Assembly: GCF_014195535.1 (NCBI RefSeq)
Contig: NZ_JACIBY010000002.1
Coordinates: 164,114 to 228,113 of the forward strand
Source of the DNA: Runella defluvii
Lineage (GTDB): Bacteria; Bacteroidota; Bacteroidia; Cytophagales; Spirosomataceae
Direction: 5' to 3'
Length of the DNA stretch: 64,000 bases
Made by a program: the position numbers and the translations under genes
Shown here: piece by piece, positions 16,562 to 25,120 of the stretch
How positions within the stretch are numbered: the first letter of the stretch is position 1
Layout of the letters: every line of letters starts with the position of its first letter
The notes under the pieces: generated by a model
Databases searched by the model: none
Told to the model about the DNA's origin: nothing
What the model saw: only the letters and a program-made list of their open reading frames with translations

Positions 16562-18430
16562 ATGACATCCATCCTTCATTTTTTCATACTAATTCCGCTT
16601 TTAGGCTTTCTAGTTAGTTTGTTATTGCCTCCCAAAAACGAAGTCGTCATTTCGCGTTCGGCTATCTTCACGGTGGGGCTTCAGCTGCTAACCGCCGTTG
16701 TTTTTTGTGCCTACTGGCTCTTTCAACACACCCCAACGATTGAAGTCAAAGACTTTTCGCTCTTTAGTTCGCCAGGCTATGAGTTTTTTATTACCTTTTA
16801 TTTTGACGGTATCACCGCCGTTTATCTGTTGGTAGGTGCATTTTTATCATTTTTAGTGACCATTTATAGCCGTGCGTATCTCCACCGCGAAGCAGGTTAC
16901 AAACGCTTTTTCAATACCATCCTCTTTTTTTATTTAGGGTACAACGTCGTCATTTTCTCGGGCAACTTCGAGACGCTGTTTGTCGGCTGGGAAATTTTAG
17001 GAATTTCTTCCTTTCTATTAATTGCCTTCTATCGCGACCGTTATCTGCCCGTTAAAAACGCCATTAAAGTGTTTTCTGTCTATCGTATTGGCGATTTAGG
17101 GCTTATTTTGGCGATGTGGGCAAGTCACCATTTGTGGCACGAGAACATTACATTTCTCAAATTAAGCAACCACGAATTGGTACACGAACACCTCCAAAAC
17201 CACAGTTGGGTAGGCATTTTTATTTCGTTGATGATCTTGTTGGCAGCAGCGGCCAAATCAGCCCAATTGCCCTTTTCGGCTTGGTTGCCCCGTGCCATGG
17301 AAGGCCCCACTCCCTCTAGTGCTATTTTTTACGGTTCGTTGTCGGTACATTTTGGCGCATTTTTGTTGTTACGCACTTTCCCCTTTTGGGAAGAACAAAC
17401 TTCCGTTCGGATTTTGATTGCACTTTTGGGAATCATCACCAGTGCCATTGCTACGCCCATTGCTCGGGTACAGTCGTCGGTCAAGAGCCAAATAGCTTAC
17501 GCCTCTATTGCCCAGATTGGACTGATTTTCGTTGAAATTGCGGCGGGGCTTGAAGTAATTGCCCTCATTCACTTTGCTGGAAACGCCTTTTTACGCACCT
17601 ATCAGCTGTTGGTCTCCCCTTCGGTAGTGAGTTATTTGATTCGCGAACAGTTTTACAATTACGTGCCACGCCAACATACGTTTGAAGACTCTCTTCCTAA
17701 AAAGTTGGAATATACCGTGTATTTGTTAAGCCTCAAAGAATGGAATCTCGACTCGTTTATGAACCACATTGTGTGGAAACCACTCCGCCGCGTAGGTCGT
17801 AAACTAGACTTTTTGACCCACAATCGTCTGCTTATGCTGTTTGTGCCTACCTTTTTATTGGCACTTATTGCCTATAATTTTCAAGACAAACTTTCGGCCC
17901 AAAGCCACGTATACTTCCCGATTTTGTTCGCCTCCATTGGGTTGTTGATGGTATTAAAATCTTATTCGGAGCGCAAAAGCCCACAAATGAGCTGGTTGTT
18001 ACTGATTATGAACCACTTTTGGGTAGCCTTAGCGATTTCATTCAATGAGCACTTTACGCTTGAAGAAGTACTTTTCTACCTCAGTGGTGTCGTGATTGCG
18101 GGCGCGGTCGGTTATGCTTGCTTGCGGCGGCTCAAGCTGCTCGAACCCAAGGTGGATTTAAACCAATTTGCGGGGCACGTATATGAGCATCCCAAGCTGA
18201 CTTTGGTGTTTTTGCTGGCCGCGATGGGGCTCATGGGTTTTCCTATTACGCCCACGTTTATTGGCGAAGACTTGGTGTTTAGTCACATCCACGAAGACCA
18301 GATTGTGCTTGCGTTTTTATGTTCCATTGGTTTCGTCTTTGAGGGGATTGCGATTGTACGCATTTACGGGCGTGTCTTCCTTGGCCCACACACCAAACAT
18401 TACCACGAAACAGCCTATCGTTCTTCGTAA
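16562..18430 (+). CDS. dabB: DabB, NuoL/MrpA-like membrane subunit of the DAB Ci pump
   Basis: 622 residues, almost all membrane-spanning, homologous to the NuoL/ND5 proton-translocating subunit but shorter and unaccompanied by other complex I or Mrp genes. Key proton-channel residues are present: Glu144 in VGWEILG and the lysine segment KSAQLPFSAWLPRAMEGPTPSSA. A central hydrophilic stretch (about 365-425) and further transmembrane helices follow. Coupled with DabA it is thought to use the cation gradient to drive CO2 hydration and trapping as bicarbonate. It starts 19 nt after dabA. Its gene order, dabA before dabB, is the reverse of the order I recall for the Halothiobacillus dab operons. 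Its stop codon is 7 nt before the repeat array that controls sulP-1. Confidence 0.92.
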   Translation: MTSILHFFILIPLLGFLVSLLLPPKNEVVISRSAIFTVGLQLLTAVVFCAYWLFQHTPTIEVKDFSLFSSPGYEFFITFYFDGITAVYLLVGAFLSFLVTIYSRAYLHREAGYKRFFNTILFFYLGYNVVIFSGNFETLFVGWEILGISSFLLIAFYRDRYLPVKNAIKVFSVYRIGDLGLILAMWASHHLWHENITFLKLSNHELVHEHLQNHSWVGIFISLMILLAAAAKSAQLPFSAWLPRAMEGPTPSSAIFYGSLSVHFGAFLLLRTFPFWEEQTSVRILIALLGIITSAIATPIARVQSSVKSQIAYASIAQIGLIFVEIAAGLEVIALIHFAGNAFLRTYQLLVSPSVVSYLIREQFYNYVPRQHTFEDSLPKKLEYTVYLLSLKEWNLDSFMNHIVWKPLRRVGRKLDFLTHNRLLMLFVPTFLLALIAYNFQDKLSAQSHVYFPILFASIGLLMVLKSYSERKSPQMSWLLLIMNHFWVALAISFNEHFTLEEVLFYLSGVVIAGAVGYACLRRLKLLEPKVDLNQFAGHVYEHPKLTLVFLLAAMGLMGFPITPTFIGEDLVFSHIHEDQIVLAFLCSIGFVFEGIAIVRIYGRVFLGPHTKHYHETAYRSS

Positions 18431-18437
18431 AAAACGG

Positions 18438-18476
18438 TTTTAACGCGTTTTTAATACCGCCTTAACTCCCCTTTAA
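18438..18476 (+). promoter_or_regulatory. Four 11-bp direct repeats upstream of sulP-1 (response-regulator binding array)
   Basis: TTTTAA at 18438-18443, TTTTAA at 18449-18454, CCTTAA at 18460-18465 and CTTTAA at 18471-18476, all in exact 11-bp register. The array has the same length, spacing and weak third repeat as the one before dabA, and the same 11-nt gap to a GAnnTTTG element. Confidence 0.75.
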
Positions 18477-18487
18477 TTCGACTGTAA

Positions 18488-18495
18488 GACTTTTG
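18488..18495 (+). promoter_or_regulatory. -7 element of the sulP-1 promoter (GActTTTG)
   Basis: GACTTTTG lies 11 nt after the repeat array, identical in position and in its G-for-T first base to the dabA element. The ATG is 57 nt further on. Confidence 0.55.
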
Positions 18496-18551
18496 CCAAC
18501 AGTTAATCGTCTCCTTTTCACTATTATTTCTCAAGTTAATAAACAAGACTT

Positions 18552-20174
18552 ATGAAATCGAAGAATAACATTTTTGACAGTCTTCAAGCGCATTGGGCAA
18601 AAGATTTATTGTCAGGTTTTTTGGTGTCTTTGATTGCCCTACCATTGTGTTTGGGTATCGCAGGTGCCAGTAATTTCCCACCAATCATGGGCGTAATGAC
18701 CGCCATTGTTGGAGGGATTGTGGTGGCGTTTTTTGCGGGTTCAGAATTGACCATCAAAGGCCCCGCCGCAGGTCTGATTGTCATTGTTGCAGGTGCGGTT
18801 GAGGAACTAGGAAAAGGAGACAACGAAGTAGGCTGGAAACTAGCACTGGGTGTAGTGGTTGTAGCAGGGTTAATCCAAATCGTGTTGGGGTTATTGAAAG
18901 TAGCCAAGCTCGCCGATTTTTTCCCTCTTTCGGCCGTCCACGGAATGCTCGCCGCCATTGGTATCATTATCATGTCGAAGCAGTTGCACTTGGCCGTAGG
19001 CATTGCCCCTTCAGAAATGAAAGGTAAAGAGCCGCTTGAGTTGCTCGAAATGGTCCCTCATAGCCTCATGCACATGGAATACCACATCGCCATCATTGGC
19101 GGTATCAGCTTGTTGATTTTGTTTGGTTGGCCTTATCTTCAAATCAAGGCTCTCAAAAAAGTCCCACCAGCATTGGTAGTACTGATTGTAGGGGTATTGT
19201 TAGGTCAATATTTTCACTTAACAGAACCTTCTTACAAAAACCTAAAACCGTTGGTAAACCCTGGTGATTTCTCGATTAACCTCAACGCCGACTTTTCGGT
19301 ACTTACCAACAGCGAGCTACTTCCTATCTTTTTGAAATACCTTTTGATGTTTGTATTGATTGGTTCATTAGAATCACTTTTGACGGGCCGTGCCATTGAT
19401 TTGATTGACCCTGAAAAACGGAAGTCAGATTTAAGCAGAGACCTTACAGCGGTAGGTATCGGTAACACAATATCAGGTCTTTTGGGTGGTTTGCCTATGA
19501 TTTCGGAAGTAGCCCGTAGTTCGGCCAATATCAACAACGGCGCCAAAAGTCGCTGGGCCAACTTCTTCCACGGCATTTTCTTGTTGTTGTTTGTAGTAAT
19601 GCTCGTTCCCGTAATCAAAATGGTGCCCGTTGCTTCTTTGGCCGCAATGTTGATTTTTGTAGGCTTCCGTTTGGCTTCTCCCAAAGAGTTTGCGCACGTC
19701 TATCACATTGGTAAAGAGCAATTAACCATTTTCTTGATTACCATTATCGCCACCATCGCTACCGACTTGTTAGTGGGTATTGCGGCGGGTATTTTGACCA
19801 AATTTATTATTCAGTTGGCTTTTGGAGTACAGATTAAAGATATAATTAAGTCTCGTTTTGAATTAACAGAGCAAGAGTTAGGCGTGTATCACCTTAGCGT
19901 CAAAAATGCAGCGGTGTTTGCCAATTATCTCAAACTCAAAGCACAATTAGCGAAAGTACCGCAAGGAAGTTCATTGATTATTGACTTCTCAAAGGCAGCG
20001 TACGTTGACCACACAGTAGCCGACAACCTGAATAATTTTAGAAGAGAGTTTGAGGCCGCAGGAGGAGTGTTGTCGCTCAAAGGATTGGATTTGCACGAAA
20101 GTTTATCGGAGCATCCATTGGCAGCGCGTCGTTTGCCCAAGCATTTGCGCAAAACGCTTGTAGAAATGGCTTAA
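18552..20174 (+). CDS. SulP/SLC26-family anion transporter 1 with STAS domain (bicarbonate-type candidate)
   Basis: 540 residues. The N-terminal two thirds is the SulP membrane domain, with the signature region GFLVSLIALPLCLGIAGAS and the pore-lining AGSELTIKGPAAGLIVIV, repeated later as GNTISGLLGGLPMISEVARSSANINNGA. Residues about 440-535 form a cytoplasmic STAS domain (SSLIIDFSKAAYVDHTVADNL). SulP proteins carry sulfate, bicarbonate or other anions. The neighbourhood (dabAB upstream, two more SulP genes each paired with a carbonic anhydrase downstream) and the dabA-like promoter array argue for bicarbonate, but this is inference. The gene stands alone between its own promoter and a strong terminator at 20221. 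Confidence 0.92.
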   Translation: MKSKNNIFDSLQAHWAKDLLSGFLVSLIALPLCLGIAGASNFPPIMGVMTAIVGGIVVAFFAGSELTIKGPAAGLIVIVAGAVEELGKGDNEVGWKLALGVVVVAGLIQIVLGLLKVAKLADFFPLSAVHGMLAAIGIIIMSKQLHLAVGIAPSEMKGKEPLELLEMVPHSLMHMEYHIAIIGGISLLILFGWPYLQIKALKKVPPALVVLIVGVLLGQYFHLTEPSYKNLKPLVNPGDFSINLNADFSVLTNSELLPIFLKYLLMFVLIGSLESLLTGRAIDLIDPEKRKSDLSRDLTAVGIGNTISGLLGGLPMISEVARSSANINNGAKSRWANFFHGIFLLLFVVMLVPVIKMVPVASLAAMLIFVGFRLASPKEFAHVYHIGKEQLTIFLITIIATIATDLLVGIAAGILTKFIIQLAFGVQIKDIIKSRFELTEQELGVYHLSVKNAAVFANYLKLKAQLAKVPQGSSLIIDFSKAAYVDHTVADNLNNFRREFEAAGGVLSLKGLDLHESLSEHPLAARRLPKHLRKTLVEMA

Positions 20175-20220
20175 TGTTTAATAAACAATAAGTTTAGTTA
20201 AGTTAGTATATTTTAGAGTG

Positions 20221-20247
20221 AAAAAGGGAGGTTTTACCTCCCTTTTT
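20221..20247 (+). terminator. Strong rho-independent terminator after sulP-1
   Basis: A perfect 12-bp stem AAAAAGGGAGGT/ACCTCCCTTTTT with a TTT loop, ending in a T run, 47 nt after the sulP-1 stop. It is symmetrical enough to act also on the convergent desaturase transcript. Confidence 0.9.
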
Positions 20248-20287
20248 CATTGGTTTACGAGTGCTTGCGCACCGTTATTTGTTATCT

Positions 20288-20303
20288 GTTATTTGTTAAC
20301 CGT
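20288..20303 (+). repeat. GTTATTTGTTAACCGT dispersed repeat, copy 1
   Basis: This 16-mer occurs again, inverted, at 61121-61136. In this copy it is preceded by related GTTATTTGTTATCT units. It is an AT-rich intergenic repeat with no visible function, and lies with other TTAAC-type repeats in 20270-20370. Confidence 0.5.
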
Positions 20304-20372
20304 GTAGTTAGCTCTAAGTTACTGAGATTTAGCACAATTAACAGCTAACGGTTAGTTAACAATTAACCATGT

Positions 20373-21353
20373 TTAGGCCGAAATCCAGCTAAAATTATAC
20401 GCTAACTCAGGTACTTTTGTGCGGTCAGCCACGCGTCGAAGCCGCGCAGGAAGTGCCATGAGGTAGTCGCGCGCGCGTTCGCCAGCATCATTAAGATCAG
20501 GCACTTTGTCGATTTTCCATTCATCCAAAAGCGATTCCATAATTTCGATGTAATCGTGGGTTGTATAAACACCCAACCGCTGGGCGGCATCCGAATAATG
20601 GCTAAATGTCTCGCTAAGTTTGACCCCCGTTTCACGCAAGAAGTGCGCAGGCATGACAATTTTTTTGCGCATCATGTCTTCAAACGCCAACATCATTTCT
20701 GAAGAATCGACTTCAAAAATGCGGTTTACAAACGACTTGTATGCCTTGGCATGGCGCATCTCGTCGGCGGCAATTACGCCACACATTTTAGAAAGCAAAT
20801 GATTACCGCATTGTTTGGCCAACGTAGCCGTGCGTCGGTGCGATATGTTGGTCGCTAGTTCTTGAAACGAAGTATAAATGAAGTTACGGTAAGGATCCGT
20901 TCCTGTTTCAATATCGAAGCCATCCGAAATCAAATACTGCGTAGAAACTTCCATGGCGCGCATATTGACACGCCCCGACAAGTACAAATATTTGTTGAGA
21001 AGATCCCCGTGGCGATTTTCTTCGGCGGTCCAGGCCCGTACCCATTTTGTCCAGCTTTGTTCAGGCTCTTGCTGGTTAATTCCTTCAACGGTCATCAACC
21101 ACGACTCATACGTGGGCAATGCCTCTTCGGTGATGGTATCACCTACCAATACAGCAATATAATCGTACGATAATTCGCGAGCAGCCTCTTGAAGAAGCTT
21201 TACTTCGGTAAAAAAGCTCTCTTTGGTCGAATCAGGCAAAAAATCCGCAGGCTGCCACAAAGTCTCGACAGGCTTCAGAAATTCGTCGTAGATGGAATCA
21301 ATCTTTTGACCGATAAACTTCATTACCTCTATCCGAGTGGAGGGAAGTTGCAT
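20373..21353 (-). CDS. Acyl-ACP desaturase (ferritin-like di-iron fatty acid desaturase)
   Basis: 326 residues from the ATG at 21353; a TTG at 21404 would add 17 residues without family similarity. The di-iron ligands are visible as two ExxH-type motifs, EENRHG and DEMRHA, in a helical protein of the plant stearoyl-ACP desaturase/DesA type (also seen: TKWVRAWTAEENRHGDLL, YTSFQELATNISHRRTATLA). It introduces a double bond into acyl-ACP using O2 and ferredoxin, and so sets membrane fluidity. It is encoded on the opposite strand inside the Ci locus and diverges from plsC, another membrane-lipid gene, across 146 nt, suggesting joint lipid function rather than a part in carbon uptake. Confidence 0.93.
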   Translation of the reverse strand: MQLPSTRIEVMKFIGQKIDSIYDEFLKPVETLWQPADFLPDSTKESFFTEVKLLQEAARELSYDYIAVLVGDTITEEALPTYESWLMTVEGINQQEPEQSWTKWVRAWTAEENRHGDLLNKYLYLSGRVNMRAMEVSTQYLISDGFDIETGTDPYRNFIYTSFQELATNISHRRTATLAKQCGNHLLSKMCGVIAADEMRHAKAYKSFVNRIFEVDSSEMMLAFEDMMRKKIVMPAHFLRETGVKLSETFSHYSDAAQRLGVYTTHDYIEIMESLLDEWKIDKVPDLNDAGERARDYLMALPARLRRVADRTKVPELAYNFSWISA

Positions 21354-21465
21354 AAAACTAAGATTATGAAATAAGTGTCTGAGAAAATTTCCCGAAGGTA
21401 GCAAGAATTTTAGGAAAGTTGGTGAGATGTTGGCCTTGGGTTGCTAAAACGGGCAAATGTTTGCG

Positions 21466-21473
21466 TAATTTTG
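21466..21473 (+). promoter_or_regulatory. -7 element of the plsC promoter
   Basis: TAATTTTG matches TAnnTTTG. A TTG lies 22 nt upstream at 21441-21443, and the ATG is 27 nt downstream. Confidence 0.5.
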
Positions 21474-21499
21474 GCGCTCAAAATCCCCGTTAGCGTGGC

Positions 21500-22237
21500 A
21501 TGAAAAAAATAATCGATTACGTTTTAGGTAGCCTTTACCTGTTGTACTTTGGGTTAGTTCTAGTGATTTTCCACCCCATTCAGATGGTATGTTTTCATTT
21601 GTTTGGGCGACGTGTTCATCAAAAATCGGTACACGTACTGAATGGTTTTTTGTTGCATGGGCTTTATATTTTAGGAACGCGTTTGGGGTTTAAGGCAAAA
21701 GCTACGTTACCCACCGACCGCCCCGTTATTTTTATTGCCAATCACCAAAGTATGTTCGACATCGTCGGAATGATTTGGTATTTACGCCAGAACTTCCCCC
21801 TGTTTGTGTCAAAAAAGGAGTTGGCAAAAGGCATCCCTAGTATTTCGTATAACCTTCAGAAAAGCGGCGCAGCCCTCATCGACCGCCAAGATGGGAAGCA
21901 AGCCATTATGGAAATAGCGCGATTGGCTAAGTTGATTGAAGAAACGAAATTTTCGGCGGCTATTTTTCCAGAGGGTACTCGCTCAAGAACTGGCGTGCTA
22001 AAAGCCTTTGCCACAGGAGGCGTAGCTATTCTGGTAAAGAAAGCACCCAACGCACTCGTTGTACCCATCGCCATAAAAAATACGGGAAAATTGAACCCAA
22101 AAGGCATTTTTCCGCTTAGTAGCTTTGAAAGTCTCTCGTGGACGGTGCTTGAGCCCATCGAACCCAAAGGAAAAACAATAGATGAGATTGTTGAATTGGC
22201 CAAATCAAGTATTGAGAACGAATTAAAAAACGGCTAA
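21500..22237 (+). CDS. plsC: 1-acyl-sn-glycerol-3-phosphate acyltransferase
   Basis: 245 residues. The protein has an N-terminal hydrophobic helix pair and the four acyltransferase blocks: the catalytic NHQSMFD (HX4D), a phosphate-binding region FVSKKELAKGIPSISY, FPEGTRSR, and the later VVPIAIKNTG. It transfers an acyl chain to lysophosphatidate to form phosphatidate at the inner membrane. It diverges from the acyl-ACP desaturase, an arrangement that couples two steps of phospholipid tailoring. The gene is followed after 106 nt by a small uncharacterised reading frame and then by SulP-2. Confidence 0.92.
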   Translation: MKKIIDYVLGSLYLLYFGLVLVIFHPIQMVCFHLFGRRVHQKSVHVLNGFLLHGLYILGTRLGFKAKATLPTDRPVIFIANHQSMFDIVGMIWYLRQNFPLFVSKKELAKGIPSISYNLQKSGAALIDRQDGKQAIMEIARLAKLIEETKFSAAIFPEGTRSRTGVLKAFATGGVAILVKKAPNALVVPIAIKNTGKLNPKGIFPLSSFESLSWTVLEPIEPKGKTIDEIVELAKSSIENELKNG

Positions 22238-22343
22238 ATCGTCCATCAGATACTGCTTTGTGAAGAGCATAATTTGTGAGTATCATTTTATTTATAATTA
22301 AATTAGTATAAATTTCGGGAGTATTCAACCATTCAAAGGCGCT

Positions 22344-22694
22344 GTGAATTACTATAGAACCCTTGTGTTGGCCTTTTTTAGTGTCATGATTTGTTTCATG
22401 GCAGTGGTCAAACCTTTGGTTAATTCTCCCAAAAAAAATAACCTTACTGAGCAACAAGAACAGCAAGAAACCTCTTGCCCTGAATCATCTGACGAAGAAG
22501 GCTGTAAAGAAACAGCCAAAGAAAATATTGAAGAAAATGCCGAATGGAACGACGAATTTTGGACTCCTTCCGTCGTAGGCTTTTCCATTTCATTACCTTC
22601 AAAAGCATCGAGCAGTTTTTTATATTTGGTTCATTTCTCCGAACACGTAGCTGCCATTAGCCTCCCCCCTCCCGAGTTTTTCCCTTCTGTTTAA
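22344..22694 (+). CDS. Small uncharacterised secreted or membrane-anchored protein
   Basis: 116 residues from a GTG start. Residues about 6-26 are a single hydrophobic segment (TLVLAFFSVMICFMAVV) that could be a signal peptide or anchor. It is followed by a very acidic, Glu/Gln/Asn-rich stretch with two cysteines (SCPESSDEEGC) and a C-terminal region ending in a proline-rich LPPPEFF. I do not recognise a family. The paired cysteines and closing PP motif recall the short proteins often found beside transporters in Bacteroidota, but this is a resemblance only. It lies 87 nt before sulP-2 and may be co-transcribed with it. The GTG start and small size make the call moderate. Confidence 0.5.
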   Translation: MNYYRTLVLAFFSVMICFMAVVKPLVNSPKKNNLTEQQEQQETSCPESSDEEGCKETAKENIEENAEWNDEFWTPSVVGFSISLPSKASSSFLYLVHFSEHVAAISLPPPEFFPSV

Positions 22695-22781
22695 TTTTTT
22701 TATTTCTTGCTTTCGCTCATGGGGCGAGAAAAAATACTACATGAGCTGTGGGTCAATCAGGTTAAATGTAAGTAAAAGAAA

Positions 22782-24335
22782 ATGAAGGGTTTATTTAAAG
22801 ATATAAAGTACGACCTACCTGCGGGTTTGGTGGTATTTTTGGTCGCATTACCGCTGTGCCTTGGGATTGCACTTGCGTCGGGAGCGCCACTTTTTTCAGG
22901 AATTATTACGGGGATTGTAGGAGGCTTGGTCGTGTCGCTGCTCAGTGGTTCGGCACTAAGCGTGAGCGGGCCAGCCGCGGGTTTAACCGTTATCGTCCTC
23001 AACGCTATCCAGCAAATTGGCTCATTTGAAGCCTTCTTACTAGCAGTTGTGCTTGCTGGAGTAATTCAAATTGTATTGGGGGTAATGAAAGCGGGCATCA
23101 TCGGCCATTATTTCCCATCGAGTGTCATTAAAGGAATGCTCGCAGCGATTGGTTTGATTTTGGTTTTCAAACAAATTCCGCACGCATTTGGGTATGACAA
23201 AGACAGCGAAGGAGATTTCTCATTTGTCCAAGTCGATGGTGAGAATACATTCTCGGAGCTTCTAAACGCCATTAACTTTTTACATCCAGGCGCAGTGATT
23301 ATCTCAACCATATCGCTGCTGATTATCATTTTTTGGGACAAGCCTTTTCTAAAAAAGTACGCTATTTTTCGGTTAGTCCCTGCGGCACTTGTGGCCGTTA
23401 TTGCGGGGGTACTTATCAACAGCTATTTTGAGGTATTTTCTCCCTTGCTCGCCCTAAAAAACGACCACTTGGTGAGCCTGCCTGTATCGGGTTCAGTGGA
23501 AGCGTTTATTGGGCATTTTACCTTCCCCAACTTTCAAGCCATTTCAAATCCACAGGTGATTATTACCGCTTTCACGATTGGGATAGTGGCAAGTTTGGAA
23601 TCGTTACTAAGTGTCGAAGCCACCGACAAGCTCGACCCTTTTAAGCGTAATACACCTACGAATCAAGAACTTATTGCCCAAGGAGCAGGAAATGTGGTCG
23701 CAGGTTTATTGGGTGGATTGCCATTGACGGCCGTGATTGTGCGAAGCTCCGCCAATGTCAATGCGGGTGGAAGAACCAAACTTTCGGCTTTCATACATGG
23801 CCTGTTTTTATTGATAAGTGTAGTTGCTTTTGCGGGCTTGTTAAACAAAATCCCATTGGCGTGTTTGGCGGCGGTGTTGTTGGTCGTAGGATACAAACTA
23901 GCCAAAATTTCGTTATTTAAATCCATGTACAAGCTTGGTTGGAGCCAATTTTTGCCTTTCGTCATTACAGTTATTGCCATTTTATTGACCGATTTGCTCA
24001 AAGGTATCGGCATCGGGATGGCCGTTTCTATCTTTTTTATTTTGCGCAACAACTACAAACAAGCGTATCATTTCAACGAAGCAGGAACGCCCGACAAACG
24101 GCAGATTACGATTCAGTTGGTAGAAGATGTGACTTTTATCAACAAAGGAGCGATTACACTTACCCTCGATAAATTGCCCAATGATGCCAAAGTGGTCATC
24201 GACGGCAGCAAATCACGTTTTATCGACATTGATGTTCTTGAGATTATCCACAATTTTAAAGAAACCGCCCTTTTGAAGGGCATTCAGCTTGAACTAAAAG
24301 GAATCCCTGAGTTCCAAGGAGTAGCAGGACATTAG
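22782..24335 (+). CDS. SulP/SLC26-family anion transporter 2 with reduced STAS domain
   Basis: 517 residues. The SulP core is complete: FLVALPLCLGIALASG near the N-terminus, LSVSGPAAGLTVIVLNAI, and NVVAGLLGGLPLTAVIVRSSANVNAG. The C-terminal STAS region (about 430-515) is short and diverged (DAKVVIDGSKSRFIDIDVLE) and stops soon after its last helix. The protein is closer to SulP-3 than to SulP-1: both share the ALASGAPLFSG segment and a GYDKD/GWDAD-type acidic insertion after residue 130. It is separated by 40 nt from a beta-carbonic anhydrase gene. SulP carriers fused to or paired with carbonic anhydrases are usually taken as bicarbonate transporters; the substrate remains an inference. Confidence 0.92.
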   Translation: MKGLFKDIKYDLPAGLVVFLVALPLCLGIALASGAPLFSGIITGIVGGLVVSLLSGSALSVSGPAAGLTVIVLNAIQQIGSFEAFLLAVVLAGVIQIVLGVMKAGIIGHYFPSSVIKGMLAAIGLILVFKQIPHAFGYDKDSEGDFSFVQVDGENTFSELLNAINFLHPGAVIISTISLLIIIFWDKPFLKKYAIFRLVPAALVAVIAGVLINSYFEVFSPLLALKNDHLVSLPVSGSVEAFIGHFTFPNFQAISNPQVIITAFTIGIVASLESLLSVEATDKLDPFKRNTPTNQELIAQGAGNVVAGLLGGLPLTAVIVRSSANVNAGGRTKLSAFIHGLFLLISVVAFAGLLNKIPLACLAAVLLVVGYKLAKISLFKSMYKLGWSQFLPFVITVIAILLTDLLKGIGIGMAVSIFFILRNNYKQAYHFNEAGTPDKRQITIQLVEDVTFINKGAITLTLDKLPNDAKVVIDGSKSRFIDIDVLEIIHNFKETALLKGIQLELKGIPEFQGVAGH

Positions 24336-24375
24336 TTTAAGGCATCATCTCAATCCAATATTTTAACCCAAGCAA

Positions 24376-25071
24376 ATGAAAGCACACACAAAAGAAACCC
24401 AAGCTAACTTAACGCCAAGAAAGGCGCTTGAAATACTACAAGAAGGAAATTTGCGCTTTATCAAAAACCTGAAAGTGCAACGTGATTTGTTGGAACAGGT
24501 AAACGATACGCGCGAAGGACAATGGCCATTTGCCACCATTTTGAGCTGTATTGATAGCCGTACGTCATCCGAATTGATTTTTGACCAAGGTTTAGGTGAT
24601 ATTTTCTCCATTCGTATTGCAGGAAACATCGTCAATACTGACATTTTGGGAAGCATGGAGTTTGCCTGTAAAATTGCGGGTTCCAAGCTCATTGTTGTAC
24701 TTGGACATACCAAATGCGGCGCCGTCAAAGGAGCTTGCGACCACGTAGAAATGGGTAACTTAACGGAGCTTTTGGCAAAGCTTCAGCCCTCGGTTTACCA
24801 AGAAAAAGAGACAAAATCAGACCGCACGTCTAAGAATAAAGAATTTGTCGAAAACGTAGCTCAAATCAACGTAAAGCGGAATGTAAAAAATATCATTGAG
24901 CGAAGCTTCATTTTAGAACAAATGGTAGAAAACGGAGAAATTGGCGTGGTAGGTGCTATGTACAATATCGAAACGGGTGAAGTAGAGTTTTATGACGATG
25001 TGATGTACATCCGTGATACCCAAAACCCCGATTTTACGGTAGCAAACCTGCGTGATTTGACCTTGGCTTAG
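24376..25071 (+). CDS. Beta-carbonic anhydrase 1
   Basis: 231 residues with the zinc site of beta-class enzymes: Cys58, Asp60 and Arg62 in SCIDSR, and His111 and Cys114 in GHTKCGA. It interconverts CO2 and bicarbonate in the cytoplasm; no signal peptide is present (the N-terminus is MKAHTKETQ). It differs from the second carbonic anhydrase of the locus: a longer N-terminus, SRTSSELIFDQGLGD in place of [10 protein letters not shown], and an inserted stretch after residue 118. The two therefore belong to different beta-CA subclades and are not a recent duplication. It follows sulP-2 by 40 nt and is probably in its operon. Confidence 0.94.
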   Translation: MKAHTKETQANLTPRKALEILQEGNLRFIKNLKVQRDLLEQVNDTREGQWPFATILSCIDSRTSSELIFDQGLGDIFSIRIAGNIVNTDILGSMEFACKIAGSKLIVVLGHTKCGAVKGACDHVEMGNLTELLAKLQPSVYQEKETKSDRTSKNKEFVENVAQINVKRNVKNIIERSFILEQMVENGEIGVVGAMYNIETGEVEFYDDVMYIRDTQNPDFTVANLRDLTLA

Positions 25072-25112
25072 TGAAAATCCCCCGTTGGGTGAAAGGTGTA
25101 AAAGCGTTTCGC

Positions 25113-25120
25113 TATTTTTG
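25113..25120 (+). promoter_or_regulatory. -7 element of the sulP-3 promoter
   Basis: TATTTTTG is a full TAnnTTTG match, 24 nt before the sulP-3 ATG and in the 73-nt gap after carbonic anhydrase 1. There is no TTAA array here, so this unit does not share the dabA/sulP-1 control region. Confidence 0.5.

Noticed and set aside
22238..22343. A third TTAA array upstream of sulP-2
   Set aside because: TTTTAT and AATTAA units near 22290-22310 are 10 bp apart and not in register; no GAnnTTTG element follows.
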